Shown here: in pieces, positions 33,486-43,194 of the stretch
How positions within the stretch are numbered: the first letter of the stretch is position 1
How the letters are laid out: the number at the start of each line of letters is the position of its first letter
Source of the DNA: Mucilaginibacter sp. KACC 22773
Lineage (GTDB): Bacteria > Bacteroidota > Bacteroidia > Sphingobacteriales > Sphingobacteriaceae
Assembly: GCF_028736215.1 (NCBI RefSeq)
Contig: NZ_CP117883.1
Span: 1,240,001 to 1,304,000, forward strand
Direction of reading: 5' to 3'
Length of the DNA stretch: 64,000 nt
Position numbers and translations under genes: made by a program
The notes under the pieces: model-generated
Seen by the model: only the letters and a program-made list of their open reading frames with translations
The model's database searches: none
Told to the model about the DNA's origin: nothing

Positions 33486-35589
33486 CCAACTATCCCATAC
33501 CAATCTCACCCTCATCGCCTGCACCCTCGCAGCGGTAGCGTTGCCCTTGCTTGCTGCTTTGGTAAACTTTTGCCTGCCGGTAAAAAGCAAGGTTGCGGGT
33601 TGGGTATCTGCCGTGGCTATTTTGTTGAGCTGTGTTTTGGCGGCCAAAGTATTCGCCGGGGTATGGAATAATCCGCAGGTACATGTAAAGCAGGTTTGGT
33701 TTACTATTGGGCATACTAAAGTTTATGCGGGCCTTCTGCTCAATAATTTATCGGCTTTGATGTTATTGCTGGTGTCGGTTATTGCATTGCCGGTGCATAT
33801 TTACTCTACGGCGTATATGAAGCATGATGACAGGTATAGCCGCTACTTTACCTACCTCAGCTTCTTCTGTTTCAGCATGCTGGCTTTGGTAGTGGTGGAT
33901 AACCTGGTGCTGTTTTACGCTTTCTGGGAACTGGTGGGCTTTTCATCGTACCTTTTAATCGGTTTTTGGTTTACAAAAGATAAAGCGGTACAGGCCAATA
34001 AAAAAGCCTTTATCATGAATAGGATAGGTGATATTGGCTTGCTAAGCGCTATTATTATCCTGTTTACCGTTTATGGCACTTTTGATATTAATGCGTTGTT
34101 TGGGCATCAGGGCATGCTCAGTATTTCTGCCATAAGGGATGGGCAATGGGCTATACAGCCCGATTTGCTGCCAACGTCTTACGGGTCGATATGGCTATCC
34201 GGTGGGGCCTCGGGGTCACTGCCAGCCATCTGGCAATACATCGCCGTCGCAGGTATCGTTTTAGCAGTCGCTGCTAAATCGGCACAGTTTCCATTGCACA
34301 CCTGGCTGCCCGATGCTATGGAAGGGCCAACATCGGTATCGGCGTTAATACACGCTGCTACTATGGTTGCGGCAGGTGTGTTCCTGTTAGGCAGGGTATA
34401 TCCAATGTTTACTCAAACAGAGCTTACCATACTCGCCTGCATTGGTTGCTTTACTGCTTTTATGGCGGCTACCATTGCGCTTACGCAAAATGATTTAAAA
34501 CGGGTGCTGGCATATTCTACCATATCACAATTAGGCTTTATGGTTTTGGGTATGGGGGTAGGTGCTTACTCATCGTCGCTGTTCCATTTGGCTACGCATG
34601 CTTTTTTTAAATGTTTGCTTTTCCTGGTGGCCGGTATCGTGATCCACGAAATGCAGCATGTTAAAGAAGAAAACAACCTTGATATCGATCCGCAGGATAT
34701 TTCGTTAATGGGTGGCCTGCGAAAAAAATTGCCGCTAACTTTCGTCGTCGCCCTTATTGGTGGTTTGGCGTTGATAGGCTTGCCGCTTACATCGGGCTAT
34801 CTATCTAAAGATGGTATCCTGATCCAGGCTTTTGAATGGAGCGACGGCAAAGCTGCCTGGTTTAAGATAATCCCGATCATGGCGCTATTAACCAGCTGGC
34901 TTACGGCTTTCTATGTGGCCCGGCTGATCTTCAAAGTTTTCTTTGGCGAATTCAGGCTGAGCAAAACCTACCCGAACTTAAAGTTTCATATGGCAGATGG
35001 TGGCTGGCAATACAAACTGCCTTTGGTACTTTTGGCAGTTTGCTGCTTTTTTCCGCTGTTCTCGTTTACCCCGTTTTCTTACCAAAAAAGCTGGTTATTT
35101 CAAGGAACCAATATTTCGCCGATCAGCAAGTTCGAGAGCATTTATCACCTTACCATCCCGGCGCTGGTAAATATTTTCAGCCTACTGGTCATTTACGCTG
35201 CTTATGCCATCTATATAAAGCAAAGCAGTTTTGCATTCCCGCAAACCGGGCTCTTGTACCGCTTATCCTACAACCAATGGTATTTCGATAAAATATATAA
35301 GCGTGTATTCGTAAAACCGGTGTTGGGTTTGGGTAAATTCCTGTACTGGTTTGATAAAAATATTATTGATGGCTTCATCCACCTGCTTGCCACTATGAGC
35401 AGATGTGTTGCAAGCTTTGCCGCCTGGGCCGATAAATATATTGTCGACGGATTTTTGCACCTGGTGGCGGCCATTGTACAAAGTATTGGCAATTTTGCAC
35501 GTAAATTCCAGGGGGGTAAGGTGCAATATTATTTGTTTAGCATGCTGGCCATTGTGCTGCTGCTGTTTATTTTAAAAATACTGATATAA
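33478..35589 (+). CDS. nuoL: NADH-quinone oxidoreductase subunit L
   Basis: 703 residues, starting at TTG inside the preceding gene. An antiporter-like proton channel with about 14-16 helices. LVLFYAFWELVGFSSYLLIGFW and HTWLPDAMEGPTSVSALIHAATMVAAG carry the key Glu, Lys and His. The C-terminal region (about 600-703) is a long amphipathic and membrane segment, the lateral arm. Confidence 0.96.
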   Translation: MINQLSHTNLTLIACTLAAVALPLLAALVNFCLPVKSKVAGWVSAVAILLSCVLAAKVFAGVWNNPQVHVKQVWFTIGHTKVYAGLLLNNLSALMLLLVSVIALPVHIYSTAYMKHDDRYSRYFTYLSFFCFSMLALVVVDNLVLFYAFWELVGFSSYLLIGFWFTKDKAVQANKKAFIMNRIGDIGLLSAIIILFTVYGTFDINALFGHQGMLSISAIRDGQWAIQPDLLPTSYGSIWLSGGASGSLPAIWQYIAVAGIVLAVAAKSAQFPLHTWLPDAMEGPTSVSALIHAATMVAAGVFLLGRVYPMFTQTELTILACIGCFTAFMAATIALTQNDLKRVLAYSTISQLGFMVLGMGVGAYSSSLFHLATHAFFKCLLFLVAGIVIHEMQHVKEENNLDIDPQDISLMGGLRKKLPLTFVVALIGGLALIGLPLTSGYLSKDGILIQAFEWSDGKAAWFKIIPIMALLTSWLTAFYVARLIFKVFFGEFRLSKTYPNLKFHMADGGWQYKLPLVLLAVCCFFPLFSFTPFSYQKSWLFQGTNISPISKFESIYHLTIPALVNIFSLLVIYAAYAIYIKQSSFAFPQTGLLYRLSYNQWYFDKIYKRVFVKPVLGLGKFLYWFDKNIIDGFIHLLATMSRCVASFAAWADKYIVDGFLHLVAAIVQSIGNFARKFQGGKVQYYLFSMLAIVLLLFILKILI

Positions 35590-35594
35590 ACCTG

Positions 35595-37199
35595 ATGAAT
35601 ATATTAACGCTACTCATATTTATACCTGTACTGTTTGGCATTATCATTATGCTGTTGCCATCAAGCATGCGTAACAGCTTTAAATATATTACCCTTGGCG
35701 CTACTTTGATCCAGCTGGGCATCAGCATCTGGATGTACCTTAACTTTAAAACAGGCGCCGGTTTTGGAGGTATTAACCACGAAGAACAATTTCAGTTTGT
35801 ACAAAAACTACCCTGGATAAGCCTTAACCTGGGCAGCCTTGGCAAAATGCAGATTGATTATTTTGTGGGGATAGATGGCATTTCCATCACCCTGCTGGTC
35901 ATGACATCGCTGGTATTGGTAATAGCAACATTGGCCTGCTGGGAAATCAAGAGCAACCTTAAAGGTTTTTTCCTGTTGTTTTTATTGCTGGATATGGCCG
36001 TTATCGGTGTGTTTTGCGCGCTGGATTTCTTCTTGTTTTACATGTTTTATGAGCTGATGCTGCTACCGCTATACTTCCTGATCGGGATGTGGGGCGGTGC
36101 AAGGCGCGAGTATGCTTCCATCAAATTCTTTTTGTATACCCTCTTTGGTTCGGTATTTATGTTATTGGTGATGGTGGGTTTATACCTCTCGGTTACCGAC
36201 CCGGCCACCGGGAACCATACTTTTAACATGGTGCAGATGATGAACCCGGCCAACTTCAATGTAGGTTCGGTATTTTCACTGGCAAGCCACCAACCCATTT
36301 TGGGCATGCCTGCGCGCACCGTGGGTTTTGTGGTATTGTTTATCGCCTTTGCTATTAAAGTGCCTGTAGTGCCCTTACACACCTGGCTGCCGGATGCGCA
36401 CGTGGAGGCACCTACGCCGGTATCTATTATCCTGGCCGGTATCCTGTTAAAAATAGGTGGCTACGGTATTATCCGCATCTGTATAGGCATCTTCCCCGAG
36501 GTTGCTACGGCGCATGCGTTCTGGCTGGGCTTACTTGGCGTTATTTCTATTTTATATGGCGCGTTCAATGCCCTTGCCCAGCGCGATCTGAAACGGATGA
36601 TCGCTTATTCCTCAGTATCGCATATGGGCTTTGTGCTGCTGGGCATCGCCTCGCAAACTGCCGAGGGCGTAAGTGGCGCAGTAATGCAGATGGTGAGCCA
36701 CGGCTTTTTATCAACCATGCTGTTTTTCCTGGTAGGGGTTATCTACAACCGGGTGCACGATAGGGATATTTACCATTTCCGTGGCCTGGCTACCCTGATG
36801 CCAAAATATACGGCCTTTGTCATGATCGCGTTTTTCGCCTCGTTGGGGCTGCCGGGCTTTTCGGCATTTGTTGCAGAGGCGTTTACATTAGCCGGCGTAT
36901 TTAAATCGCATTCAGAAAATGGTTTATTACCTTATTGGATGGCCGTTTTTGGAACGCTGGGCATACTGTTTGGCGCGGCCTACTTTTTATGGACACTGCA
37001 ACGCATGTTCTTAGGTAAAGAATCATTAAAAGGCGGGGCCGTTTGGAAGACCGCGCTTACAGATTTAAACCTGCGGGAGAAACTTACCCTTGCCCCACTG
37101 GCCATCATCGCCCTGACATTGGGTATAATGCCATCATTGGTTTTTGATAAGATCAACGATTCGGTATTGGCTTTTATACAATTTTTACATACCAAATAA
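35595..37199 (+). CDS. nuoM: NADH-quinone oxidoreductase subunit M
   Basis: 534 residues, about 14 helices. MFYELMLLPLYFLIGMW and HTWLPDAHVEAPTPVSIILAG are the conserved antiporter-like signatures. It is spaced 5 bases from nuoL. Confidence 0.96.
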   Translation: MNILTLLIFIPVLFGIIIMLLPSSMRNSFKYITLGATLIQLGISIWMYLNFKTGAGFGGINHEEQFQFVQKLPWISLNLGSLGKMQIDYFVGIDGISITLLVMTSLVLVIATLACWEIKSNLKGFFLLFLLLDMAVIGVFCALDFFLFYMFYELMLLPLYFLIGMWGGARREYASIKFFLYTLFGSVFMLLVMVGLYLSVTDPATGNHTFNMVQMMNPANFNVGSVFSLASHQPILGMPARTVGFVVLFIAFAIKVPVVPLHTWLPDAHVEAPTPVSIILAGILLKIGGYGIIRICIGIFPEVATAHAFWLGLLGVISILYGAFNALAQRDLKRMIAYSSVSHMGFVLLGIASQTAEGVSGAVMQMVSHGFLSTMLFFLVGVIYNRVHDRDIYHFRGLATLMPKYTAFVMIAFFASLGLPGFSAFVAEAFTLAGVFKSHSENGLLPYWMAVFGTLGILFGAAYFLWTLQRMFLGKESLKGGAVWKTALTDLNLREKLTLAPLAIIALTLGIMPSLVFDKINDSVLAFIQFLHTK

Positions 37200-37325
37200 T
37201 TGATAGTGTATCAGCATAAATTCTTTTATGGAAAAATGCATACCGCTGCATCTTTAGTTTACCCAACGCCCTTTGAGGCTGATGGGGGAAAACTAACAGC
37301 AAGTATCCATTTAACCGAAGACGTT

Positions 37326-39215
37326 ATGTTAAAAAAACTATCAACCGCTATTTTTTTATTTATAGCTATTGCCTCCAAAGCCGACGAAGGGCAAAAAATT
37401 GCCTCGAAAGTTCAAAAAGTTACCGTGTTTTTAAGCGGTGCGCAGGTAAGACGTACCGCGCAGGTAAACATAAGCGCGGGCACATCTACCCTGGTAGTCA
37501 ACAACCTATCGGCAGATATGGATGTGCAAAGCTTACAGGTGAGCGCCGGTGGCAACTTTACCATCCTTTCGGTTAAGCACGAGCTTGATTTTTTAAACGA
37601 AGAACTAAAGCAAAAACAAATTACCGACCTGCAAGCCCAGCAAAAACTCATCAGGGATAAAATATCCCTACAAAACAGCCTGCTCCCTATTTACCAGGAA
37701 GAGGCCGATATGCTATCAAAAAACCAAGTTGGCAGCGGAGAAAAAAATGGGCTCGACATTATAAAACTCAAACAGGCGCTTGATTTTCAAACAGCCCGCC
37801 TAACCGAGATCAAACAAAAACAACAAGCTGTGGCCGACCAGGTTGCACTGCTAAACCTCGAGCTTCAAAAATATGATAAGCAAATTGTCGATATTGTTAA
37901 AGGCCGCCGCAGCACTACCAGTAATGTGTTGGTTACGGTATCGTCTAAAACCGATCTGCAGTCTGCATTTACCATCAACTATGTGGTACATACCGCCAGC
38001 TGGTACCCGGTTTATGATATCAGGGCCAAAAATGTAAACAGCCCTATCAGCATAACTTATAAAGCCAATGTATCGCAGCAAAGCGGCGAAGAATGGAAAA
38101 ACATCAAAATCACCCTGTCAACAGGTAACCCGACCCTGAGCGGCAGTAAGCCTGAGCTTAGTCCGGATTATTTAAATTTTGGCATGTATTATTCAGGCGC
38201 TGCCGGCAATATTACTAAAGTAACGGGCAGAATTGTTGAGCAGGATGGTGGGCAACCCTTGCCTGGTGTAGCTATAAGAGTAAAAGGAACATCGATAGGG
38301 ACGATAAGCGATAAAGACGGTAATTACGATATCCAGGTACCGGCCGGTAACCCAACGCTTACTTATAGTTACATTGGCTTTGAAACAATGGAGCGGCAGG
38401 CTAATGCGGCAGTAATAAGTGTGGCGCTAAAACCTGCCAATAATGCGCTGAACGAAGTTGTGGTTGTTGGGTATGGCAGTGTTTCAAACTCCCTTGAGGG
38501 ACGGGCTGCCGGAGTGAGTGTTACGCCGGGATCAAAGGATAAACTACGGATCAGGGGCGCAGCTACCTACGCTACTACACCGATAGAGGTTCAAAAAATC
38601 GAAAACCAAACCAACGTAGAATTTGCCATCGCCAACCTGTACACCGTGCCAACCGATGGCAAGCAATATATGGTAGAGATCGGCCAGTTTGACCTGGAAG
38701 CCAGTTACCAGTACTACGTTGCACCCAAAATAAGCACCGATGTGTTTTTAACCGCTCAGCTTACCAACTGGAATAAATACAATTTCTTATCCGGCGAAGC
38801 CAGTTTGTTTTTTGAAGGAACTTTCATCGGTAAATCGTTAATTAACACTCAAGCCACTACCGATACGCTTAATCTTTCGTTGGGTAACGATAAAAATATA
38901 GTGGTTACCCGGACCCTGCAAAAAGAAATGGCCGGCAGGCAGGTATTTGGATCTAACAAAAAAGAGACCCGCAACTGGCTCATTGAAGCTAAAAACCGCA
39001 AAAGCCAGCCGGTTAATTTATTGGTAGAAGACCAGGTGCCCGTTTCGCAAAATTCCGATATCCAGGTGGATGTGCAGGAAACATCCGGTGCAAAATTGGA
39101 TGCGCATACGGGCAAACTTTCATGGAATTTCGTGTTAAATTCGCAGGATGATAAAAAGGTGCAGTTAAAGTACCAGGTTAAGTACCCCAAAAATCAATCA
39201 GTAATAGTTCAATAA
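37326..39215 (+). CDS. MuiA-like (DUF4140/DUF4139) protein with inserted carboxypeptidase-regulatory/SusC-signature segment
   Basis: 629 residues from ATG 37326, which gives a signal peptide (LSTAIFLFIAIASKADEG); an open frame also extends back to 37200. N-terminal DUF4140 (about 30-130) is followed by a coiled coil (to about 195) and the start of DUF4139 (about 210-290). The latter is interrupted at about 298-412 by a carboxypeptidase-regulatory-like domain (VTGRIVEQDGGQPLPGVAIRVKG) and a SusC-like box (NEVVVVGYGS, 376-385; RIRGA, 408-412). DUF4139 then resumes (about 420-629). The gene sits between nuoM and nuoN. Related MuiA proteins affect exopolysaccharide; its role here is unknown. Confidence 0.85.
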   Translation: MLKKLSTAIFLFIAIASKADEGQKIASKVQKVTVFLSGAQVRRTAQVNISAGTSTLVVNNLSADMDVQSLQVSAGGNFTILSVKHELDFLNEELKQKQITDLQAQQKLIRDKISLQNSLLPIYQEEADMLSKNQVGSGEKNGLDIIKLKQALDFQTARLTEIKQKQQAVADQVALLNLELQKYDKQIVDIVKGRRSTTSNVLVTVSSKTDLQSAFTINYVVHTASWYPVYDIRAKNVNSPISITYKANVSQQSGEEWKNIKITLSTGNPTLSGSKPELSPDYLNFGMYYSGAAGNITKVTGRIVEQDGGQPLPGVAIRVKGTSIGTISDKDGNYDIQVPAGNPTLTYSYIGFETMERQANAAVISVALKPANNALNEVVVVGYGSVSNSLEGRAAGVSVTPGSKDKLRIRGAATYATTPIEVQKIENQTNVEFAIANLYTVPTDGKQYMVEIGQFDLEASYQYYVAPKISTDVFLTAQLTNWNKYNFLSGEASLFFEGTFIGKSLINTQATTDTLNLSLGNDKNIVVTRTLQKEMAGRQVFGSNKKETRNWLIEAKNRKSQPVNLLVEDQVPVSQNSDIQVDVQETSGAKLDAHTGKLSWNFVLNSQDDKKVQLKYQVKYPKNQSVIVQ

Positions 39216-39220
39216 TATAA

Positions 39221-40720
39221 ATGCACCAACTGCTCAGTAACATATCCGAACAGCTAACCCAGGTAATTATCAGCCTGCACTATTTTATGCCCGAAGCATA
39301 CCTGGGTTTGCTGTTTGTGTTTGTGATGATAACCGATTTGCTGTTTGGTAAAACATCTGCCGGTTATTGCCGCATGGTAGCCGTCACAGGCGTACTGTTG
39401 GTTGTATTTGCCGATTTAAAGCAATTTGGGCTGATATTGGATGGCCCGCACCTGCTGTTTAGCCAAATGATGCTCCTTAGCCGGAGCGGACTGTGGTTTA
39501 AAGTAATCATCGATTTGCTTGCCTTTATCCTGCTGTTATATTTTACGTGGGATGAGAAGCTGAAAAGCCACCAAAAAGGCTTATCAGATTTGTATTCCAT
39601 CACCATAGCATCCATATTCGGGCTGCATTTAATGGTGATGGCGGTAAACCTGCTGTCGGTTTACCTCGCGATAGAGATGGTTTCTATCGCATCATACCTG
39701 ATGGTAGCTTATCGTAGCGAGAACGCCTTTAGTACCGAGGCGGGCTTAAAATATGTACTGTTTGGGGCAGCATCGTCGGCCATTATGCTTTATGGTATGT
39801 CGTTGTTATATGCGTTTAGCGGTTCGCTGGATATTTTGCAGCACAATACCGTTATGGAGCTTTTAAAGGTTAATCACCTCAGTTCGGCCTTTGCAATTGT
39901 GCTGGTGTTGGTGGGCATAGGGTTTAAACTGTCATTTGTTCCTGTTCATTTTTGGGTGCCCGATGTATACCAGGGCGCACCAACGCCGGTTACGGCATAC
40001 CTGTCAACTTTACCCAAAATTGCCGCGTTTGCTTTATTGGTCAACCTTTTACCTCCTTTTATGCTATTGGGTACCAATACTGGGTTCGATCTGGTTATTG
40101 TGCTGTCAGCGGCGGGTATTATCAGCATGATAGCGGGGAACTTTGCCGCGGTATTGCAAAGCAATATTAAACGGATGCTGGCTTACTCCAGCATTGGCCA
40201 TACCGGTTTCGCACTGATGGCAGTAGTGGTACTTAACCAGCAAGGGATCTCGGCTTTAACTTATTACCTGTTAGTTTATGCATTGGCCAATATTGGCGCC
40301 TTGGTGCTGGCAACTTATTTTACCAATGTAATGGGCGCCGAAAACCTGGACGACTATAAAGGCCTTGGTTTAAAGTACCCTGTTGCCGGTGTTTGTTTCA
40401 CTATTATATTAATATCGCTTACAGGTTTGCCGGTGAGTGCCGGTTTTACAGGTAAGGTGTTTGTGTTTTCGGCGGTGTACGGGCTATATCAGCAAAATCA
40501 TAGCATCTGGCTGATGCTGATGATGGCTACCGGGGCTTTAACAACAGTAGTAAGCTTGTTTTACTACATTAAAATTCCGCTTAATTTATTCCTGAAAAGG
40601 TCAGAAAATCAGGATATTGAATATAGAAAATCCTATAATCTGCTCATTTTAGTTGTAATTATAAGCTTTATATTGATTTTGCTGGGAGTTTTTCCGGATT
40701 TCGTTTTAAAATACCTGTAA
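39221..40720 (+). CDS. nuoN: NADH-quinone oxidoreductase subunit N
   Basis: 499 residues, about 14 helices. VYLAIEMVSIASYLMVAY and HFWVPDVYQGAPTPVTAYLST are the subunit N signatures. It starts 5 bases after the inserted MuiA-like gene, so it depends on readthrough of that gene. Confidence 0.95.
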   Translation: MHQLLSNISEQLTQVIISLHYFMPEAYLGLLFVFVMITDLLFGKTSAGYCRMVAVTGVLLVVFADLKQFGLILDGPHLLFSQMMLLSRSGLWFKVIIDLLAFILLLYFTWDEKLKSHQKGLSDLYSITIASIFGLHLMVMAVNLLSVYLAIEMVSIASYLMVAYRSENAFSTEAGLKYVLFGAASSAIMLYGMSLLYAFSGSLDILQHNTVMELLKVNHLSSAFAIVLVLVGIGFKLSFVPVHFWVPDVYQGAPTPVTAYLSTLPKIAAFALLVNLLPPFMLLGTNTGFDLVIVLSAAGIISMIAGNFAAVLQSNIKRMLAYSSIGHTGFALMAVVVLNQQGISALTYYLLVYALANIGALVLATYFTNVMGAENLDDYKGLGLKYPVAGVCFTIILISLTGLPVSAGFTGKVFVFSAVYGLYQQNHSIWLMLMMATGALTTVVSLFYYIKIPLNLFLKRSENQDIEYRKSYNLLILVVIISFILILLGVFPDFVLKYL

Positions 40721-40822
40721 ACTTAATTTTTTATTATCTATTTAATATAAAATTAACATAATCTTCTTTTTATAGGCGGAAAAATATTAATTTAGGCTGT
40801 TTTTTAACAAGTCTTAAATTAA

Positions 40823-42130
40823 ATGAAGCGGTATATTCCTTTTCTAATTATACTTATAATTCTTACGCTTACTTTTCTATTTCCATCAGTCGAGTTTAAA
40901 AACTCCGGAAACCCCAATTTTAATACCGGGGATATAGCCTGGATGTTGATGTCGACAGCGCTTGTTTTGATCATGACACCGGGGCTTGCTTTCTTTTACG
41001 GCGGTATGGTCAACAAAAAAAACGTGATCTCGACCATGCTGCAAAGCATTGTTTGTATGGTTATCATCACGGTACTTTGGGGCATTTTTGGTTTTAGCCT
41101 GGCCTTTGGCGAGAGTTTTCATGGGCTGATTGGCAACCCTGCTACTTATTTTATGATGAAGGGGATGCTGGGCAACGCCACCTGGAAAGCCGCGCCAACC
41201 ATACCTTTGTTATTGTTTGCTATGTACCAGTTAAAATTCGCCATTATTACCCCGGCGCTAATTACCGGTGCCTTTGCCGAGCGGATCCGTTTTAACTCGT
41301 ACATTATTTTTTTGGTATTGTTCTCCATCTTAATATTCTCGCCGCTGGCGCATTGCACCTGGCATCCCGATGGAATACTGGCCAAACTGGGCGTGCTTGA
41401 CTTTGCTGGCGGTACGGTAGTCCACATGTCGGCCGGATGGGCCGCCCTGGCTTCTGCATTATATTTAAAACGCCGCAATGAGGCCAATCATTCGCCTGCC
41501 CGTATTACTTATGTAATGATAGGCACCGGGCTTTTATGGTTTGGCTGGTTTGGTTTTAATGCCGGTTCGGCCTTTGGTGCCAATGCTTTGGCAGTAACCG
41601 CTTTAGCAACCAGCACAACAGCTTCGGCTGCGGGTGGTATTACTTGGATATTTTTTGATATGCTGCTTGGCCGCAAGCCATCGGCTATGGGTACCTGTAT
41701 AGGAGCGGTAGTAGGCCTTGTGGCCATTACACCGGCTGCAGGTTATGTAACTGTTCCCCATTCGCTGGCTATCGGTATTATATCGGCCGTAATCAGTAAC
41801 CTGGTTGTGGAGTGGCGTACACGCACTACCATTGATGATACACTTGATGTATTCCCTTGCCATGGGGTAGGTGGTATGGTGGGTATGCTGCTAACCGGTG
41901 TTTTTGCCAATCAGCACGTAAATGCTGCAAATACTACCGGCAACGGCCTTTTCTTTGGCGAAACGCACTTGTTTTTGGTGCAGTTATTAGCGCTGGTAGG
42001 CGTATCTGTCTTCGCGTTTTTCGGATCGTTGTTATTACTTAAAATAACAGATATGATCTCGCCTCTCCGGGTATCTGCCGAGGATGAAATTGTGGGGCTG
42101 GATATCAGCCAGCACGGCGAAAAACTTTAA
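40823..42130 (+). CDS. amt: Ammonium transporter (Amt family)
   Basis: 435 residues with 11-12 helices. MTPGLAFFYGGMVNKKNV is the Amt signature. The twin histidines of the pore sit in SPLAHCTWHPDG and VFPCHGVGGMVGM. No glnK/PII gene is adjacent, which is unusual for amt. Confidence 0.95.
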   Translation: MKRYIPFLIILIILTLTFLFPSVEFKNSGNPNFNTGDIAWMLMSTALVLIMTPGLAFFYGGMVNKKNVISTMLQSIVCMVIITVLWGIFGFSLAFGESFHGLIGNPATYFMMKGMLGNATWKAAPTIPLLLFAMYQLKFAIITPALITGAFAERIRFNSYIIFLVLFSILIFSPLAHCTWHPDGILAKLGVLDFAGGTVVHMSAGWAALASALYLKRRNEANHSPARITYVMIGTGLLWFGWFGFNAGSAFGANALAVTALATSTTASAAGGITWIFFDMLLGRKPSAMGTCIGAVVGLVAITPAAGYVTVPHSLAIGIISAVISNLVVEWRTRTTIDDTLDVFPCHGVGGMVGMLLTGVFANQHVNAANTTGNGLFFGETHLFLVQLLALVGVSVFAFFGSLLLLKITDMISPLRVSAEDEIVGLDISQHGEKL

Positions 42131-42166
42131 TCTTGAATTTCAAACCAAATCTATAAACCCGAAAGC

Positions 42167-42191
42167 CCGGCTGAGAAGCCGGATTTTTTTT
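42167..42191 (+). terminator. Intrinsic terminator after amt
   Basis: CCGGCT (42167-42172), loop GAGA, AGCCGG (42177-42182), then A and a run of T. Confidence 0.85.
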
Positions 42192-42208
42192 ATTTAGTGG
42201 CGGCGAGG

Positions 42209-42353
42209 GAGTCAAGAGTCAAGACACAGGGGGCGATGATTGCCGCGTAGTCATAAAAATATTATGTTATTAAACGTATTGACAATACACTTGTCTATAA
42301 AGTGGTGTTAATACGTGTTTTTGTCTTAACTCTTGATTCTTAGCTCTTGACTC
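42209..42353. repeat. GAGTCAAGAGTCAAGAC word-stutter inverted repeat
   Basis: The left words (42209-42225) face GTCTTAACTCTTGATTC ... CTCTTGACTC (42323-42353). The loop of about 100 bases holds no gene. Confidence 0.75.
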
Positions 42354-42365
42354 AATTTTAAAAAT

Positions 42366-42986
42366 ATGTTTTCAGATAATCAATTAGGAATGTTTACAGC
42401 GGCTCATCAAAATATGCTACCTTTTGATGGTGAGGTTTATCTGTATCCCAATTTTTATGAAGAGGAGGGTAGCCTCGATATCTTTGAACAGCTAAAACAC
42501 AGCATCCTTTGGAAGCAGGACAAGATGAAGATCTATGGTAAAATGGTCAACTTCCCGCGGCTTACTTCCTGGTATGCCGATGGCGACCAGGAATACACCT
42601 ACTCCGGCGTAGTAAATACACCCATTCCATTTACGCCATTGTTAAGGCAGATAAAGGAGGCTGCTGAGCAACAATGCGGTAAACAATTTAACTCGGCCCT
42701 GCTTAACTACTACCGCCATGGCGGCGACAGTATGGGCTGGCACAGCGACGATGAAGAAGAATTGAGCGGCAATCCTGTTATAGCCTCGGCATCGTTTGGT
42801 GCTACCCGCACTTTCCAATTTAAACACAAGCAACAAAAGAGCGCTAAAGTTTCTATCGCCCTTAATAACGGCAGCTTGCTTATAATGCAGGGCGCTACGC
42901 AGCATAACTGGCTGCACCAGGTACCCAAAACTGCTAGGCAGCCAGGGCCCAGGATCAATATAACTTTCAGGGATATTAAGTATTAG
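42366..42986 (+). CDS. AlkB-like alpha-ketoglutarate-dependent dioxygenase
   Basis: 206 residues. The iron site HxD is in GWHSDDE (about residues 121-123), the distal His in WLHQVP, and the ketoglutarate-binding Arg in RINITFR at the C terminus. NYYRHGGDSMGWH is the AlkB family pattern. It removes alkyl groups from nucleic-acid bases, or a related substrate. No ada or other repair gene is next to it. Confidence 0.92.
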   Translation: MFSDNQLGMFTAAHQNMLPFDGEVYLYPNFYEEEGSLDIFEQLKHSILWKQDKMKIYGKMVNFPRLTSWYADGDQEYTYSGVVNTPIPFTPLLRQIKEAAEQQCGKQFNSALLNYYRHGGDSMGWHSDDEEELSGNPVIASASFGATRTFQFKHKQQKSAKVSIALNNGSLLIMQGATQHNWLHQVPKTARQPGPRINITFRDIKY

Positions 42987-43123
42987 ATGTGCAGATTACA
43001 GATGTTGCCTGAATCAGAATTTACAGAATTTTAAAATTAGCACGATGCAGCGTTATTTTGAAAATTCTAAAATTCGGTAAATTCTGATTCAGAAATAAAT
43101 GACAGACGGGGCATCTGCACATC
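42986..43123. repeat. Nested GATGTGCAGAT and CTGAATCAGAATTTAC palindrome, copy 1
   Basis: Outer words GATGTGCAGAT (from 42986) and ATCTGCACATC (43113-43123). Inner arms CTGAATCAGAATTTACAGAA (from 43009) and TAAATTCTGATTCAG (to 43092). The AGCGTTATTTTGAAAATTC text in the centre is shared with copy 2 (45217-45351). Confidence 0.8.
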
Positions 43124-43194
43124 TGTATTGCTTTTCAATCATTGCAACATCAGGGATTAAGTAATAACTTAGTTTATCTGAATCCACCTGCCGT

